The position numbers and the translations under genes are program-made. Below are positions 63,531-64,000 of a stretch of DNA of 64,000 bases, piece by piece. The DNA is from Mesocentrotus franciscanus (Eukaryota; Echinodermata; Echinoidea; Camarodonta; Strongylocentrotidae), in the NCBI GenBank assembly GCA_037976565.1, contig CP137680.1, positions 30,277,694 through 30,341,693 on the forward strand, written 5' to 3'. Under the pieces are notes generated by a model. The model had not been told where the DNA came from. It worked only from the letters and a program-made list of their open reading frames with translations, and ran no database searches. The stretch's first letter is position 1. Every line of letters starts with the position of its first letter.

Positions 63531-64000
63531 ATAAAAATTTAAAGTTTATTTGTGTTTATTTACATGTTTTTCTAAAGGTCACGTAAAGATGATTGATTCA
63601 CTTCAATTCTCAAATTGTACAAACAGCTGTACATCACAAATATAAATTTCATATTTCCATTCATAAGAATGGATGACAATGAATGAATCATTATCGAATA
63701 AATTGTAGTAAAATGACATAGCAGAACTTTAAATAAATTCTAGATGGCCTAGTGGGACATATTGTTCATGCAACTCGACTAATGAAAATGTTACTAAAAC
63801 AGCCCTAGCTTTCATGCTTAAATTGATTAGTGTATGGGATAAAGAAATCCCGGGTTTAAAGATATATGTGTATGAAACATAAGTTATCACTTTGTATTCA
63901 AATAAATGTCGTCTGTTTGGACCCAAAAGGGTGGTAACTCATATATATATATTTATGTATATACATGTAATTTAACTGCTTTTATGATACACATAAAATA
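63531..64000. other. 3' intergenic sequence
   Basis: AT-rich with no recognised gene. It may hold a decayed member of the GAGCCAGAAG hairpin family near 63915-63945, followed by an AT run at 63942-63952. Confidence 0.4.

Overview
This is animal nuclear DNA from an invertebrate deuterostome. An echinoderm, most likely a sea urchin, is the best guess. The reasons are large spliced introns, AT-rich intergenic sequence, very long CT/GA microsatellites, many short DNA transposons and tRNA-derived SINEs, and a protein that matches metazoan soluble guanylate cyclase beta-1 almost residue for residue. No bacterial, organellar or viral gene was recognised.

The one gene I can support is the soluble guanylate cyclase beta-1 subunit (GUCY1B1 orthologue), the NO-binding heme subunit, on the + strand. 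Seven exons encode residues 2-604: 38840-38913, 52075-52175, 54954-55929, 56363-56588, 57467-57607, 60872-61026 and 61478-61616. All junctions have GT/AG sites and join in phase. Heme ligand His105, the Y135-x-S137-x-R139 motif, Cys78 and Cys122 fall at the same numbers as in the human protein. The first of these exons starts at Tyr2, so the initiator Met must lie in a separate upstream exon. The best candidate is an ATG followed directly by GTAAGT at 14235-14237, downstream of a GC-rich stretch with about 465 bases free of ATG. If correct, the gene spans roughly 14.0-61.6 kb with a 24.6-kb first intron.

Layout. Bases 1-13.7 kb: no recognised gene; CT/GA tracts, a miRNA-sized hairpin (2858-2921), a SINE (about 5.0 kb), a 97-bp minisatellite (5.6-6.8 kb), LINE remnants (9.1-9.8 kb) and a degenerate repeat (12.1-12.6 kb). 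Bases 13.75-14.24 kb: putative promoter and start exon. Intron 1 (to 38.8 kb): SINEs, a 64-bp minisatellite, a short GAGCCAGAAG hairpin, two TTAA-flanked MITEs, a TA-flanked inverted-repeat element and a GC-rich palindromic block. Intron 2: a 3.6-kb foldback element (41588-45164) whose arms carry arrays of GATAAACA/TGTTTATC palindromes, several LINE tails and a second GAGCCAGAAG hairpin. Intron 6: a 1.6-kb inverted-repeat element with 5-bp target duplications, then a decayed copy of the next exon (60736-60825). The 3' flank opens with a divergent direct repeat of the sequence around the stop codon.

The most unusual items are the foldback element with nested palindrome arrays inside an intron of a signalling gene, the relic duplicated catalytic exon, the one-codon start exon and the hairpin at 2858-2921.
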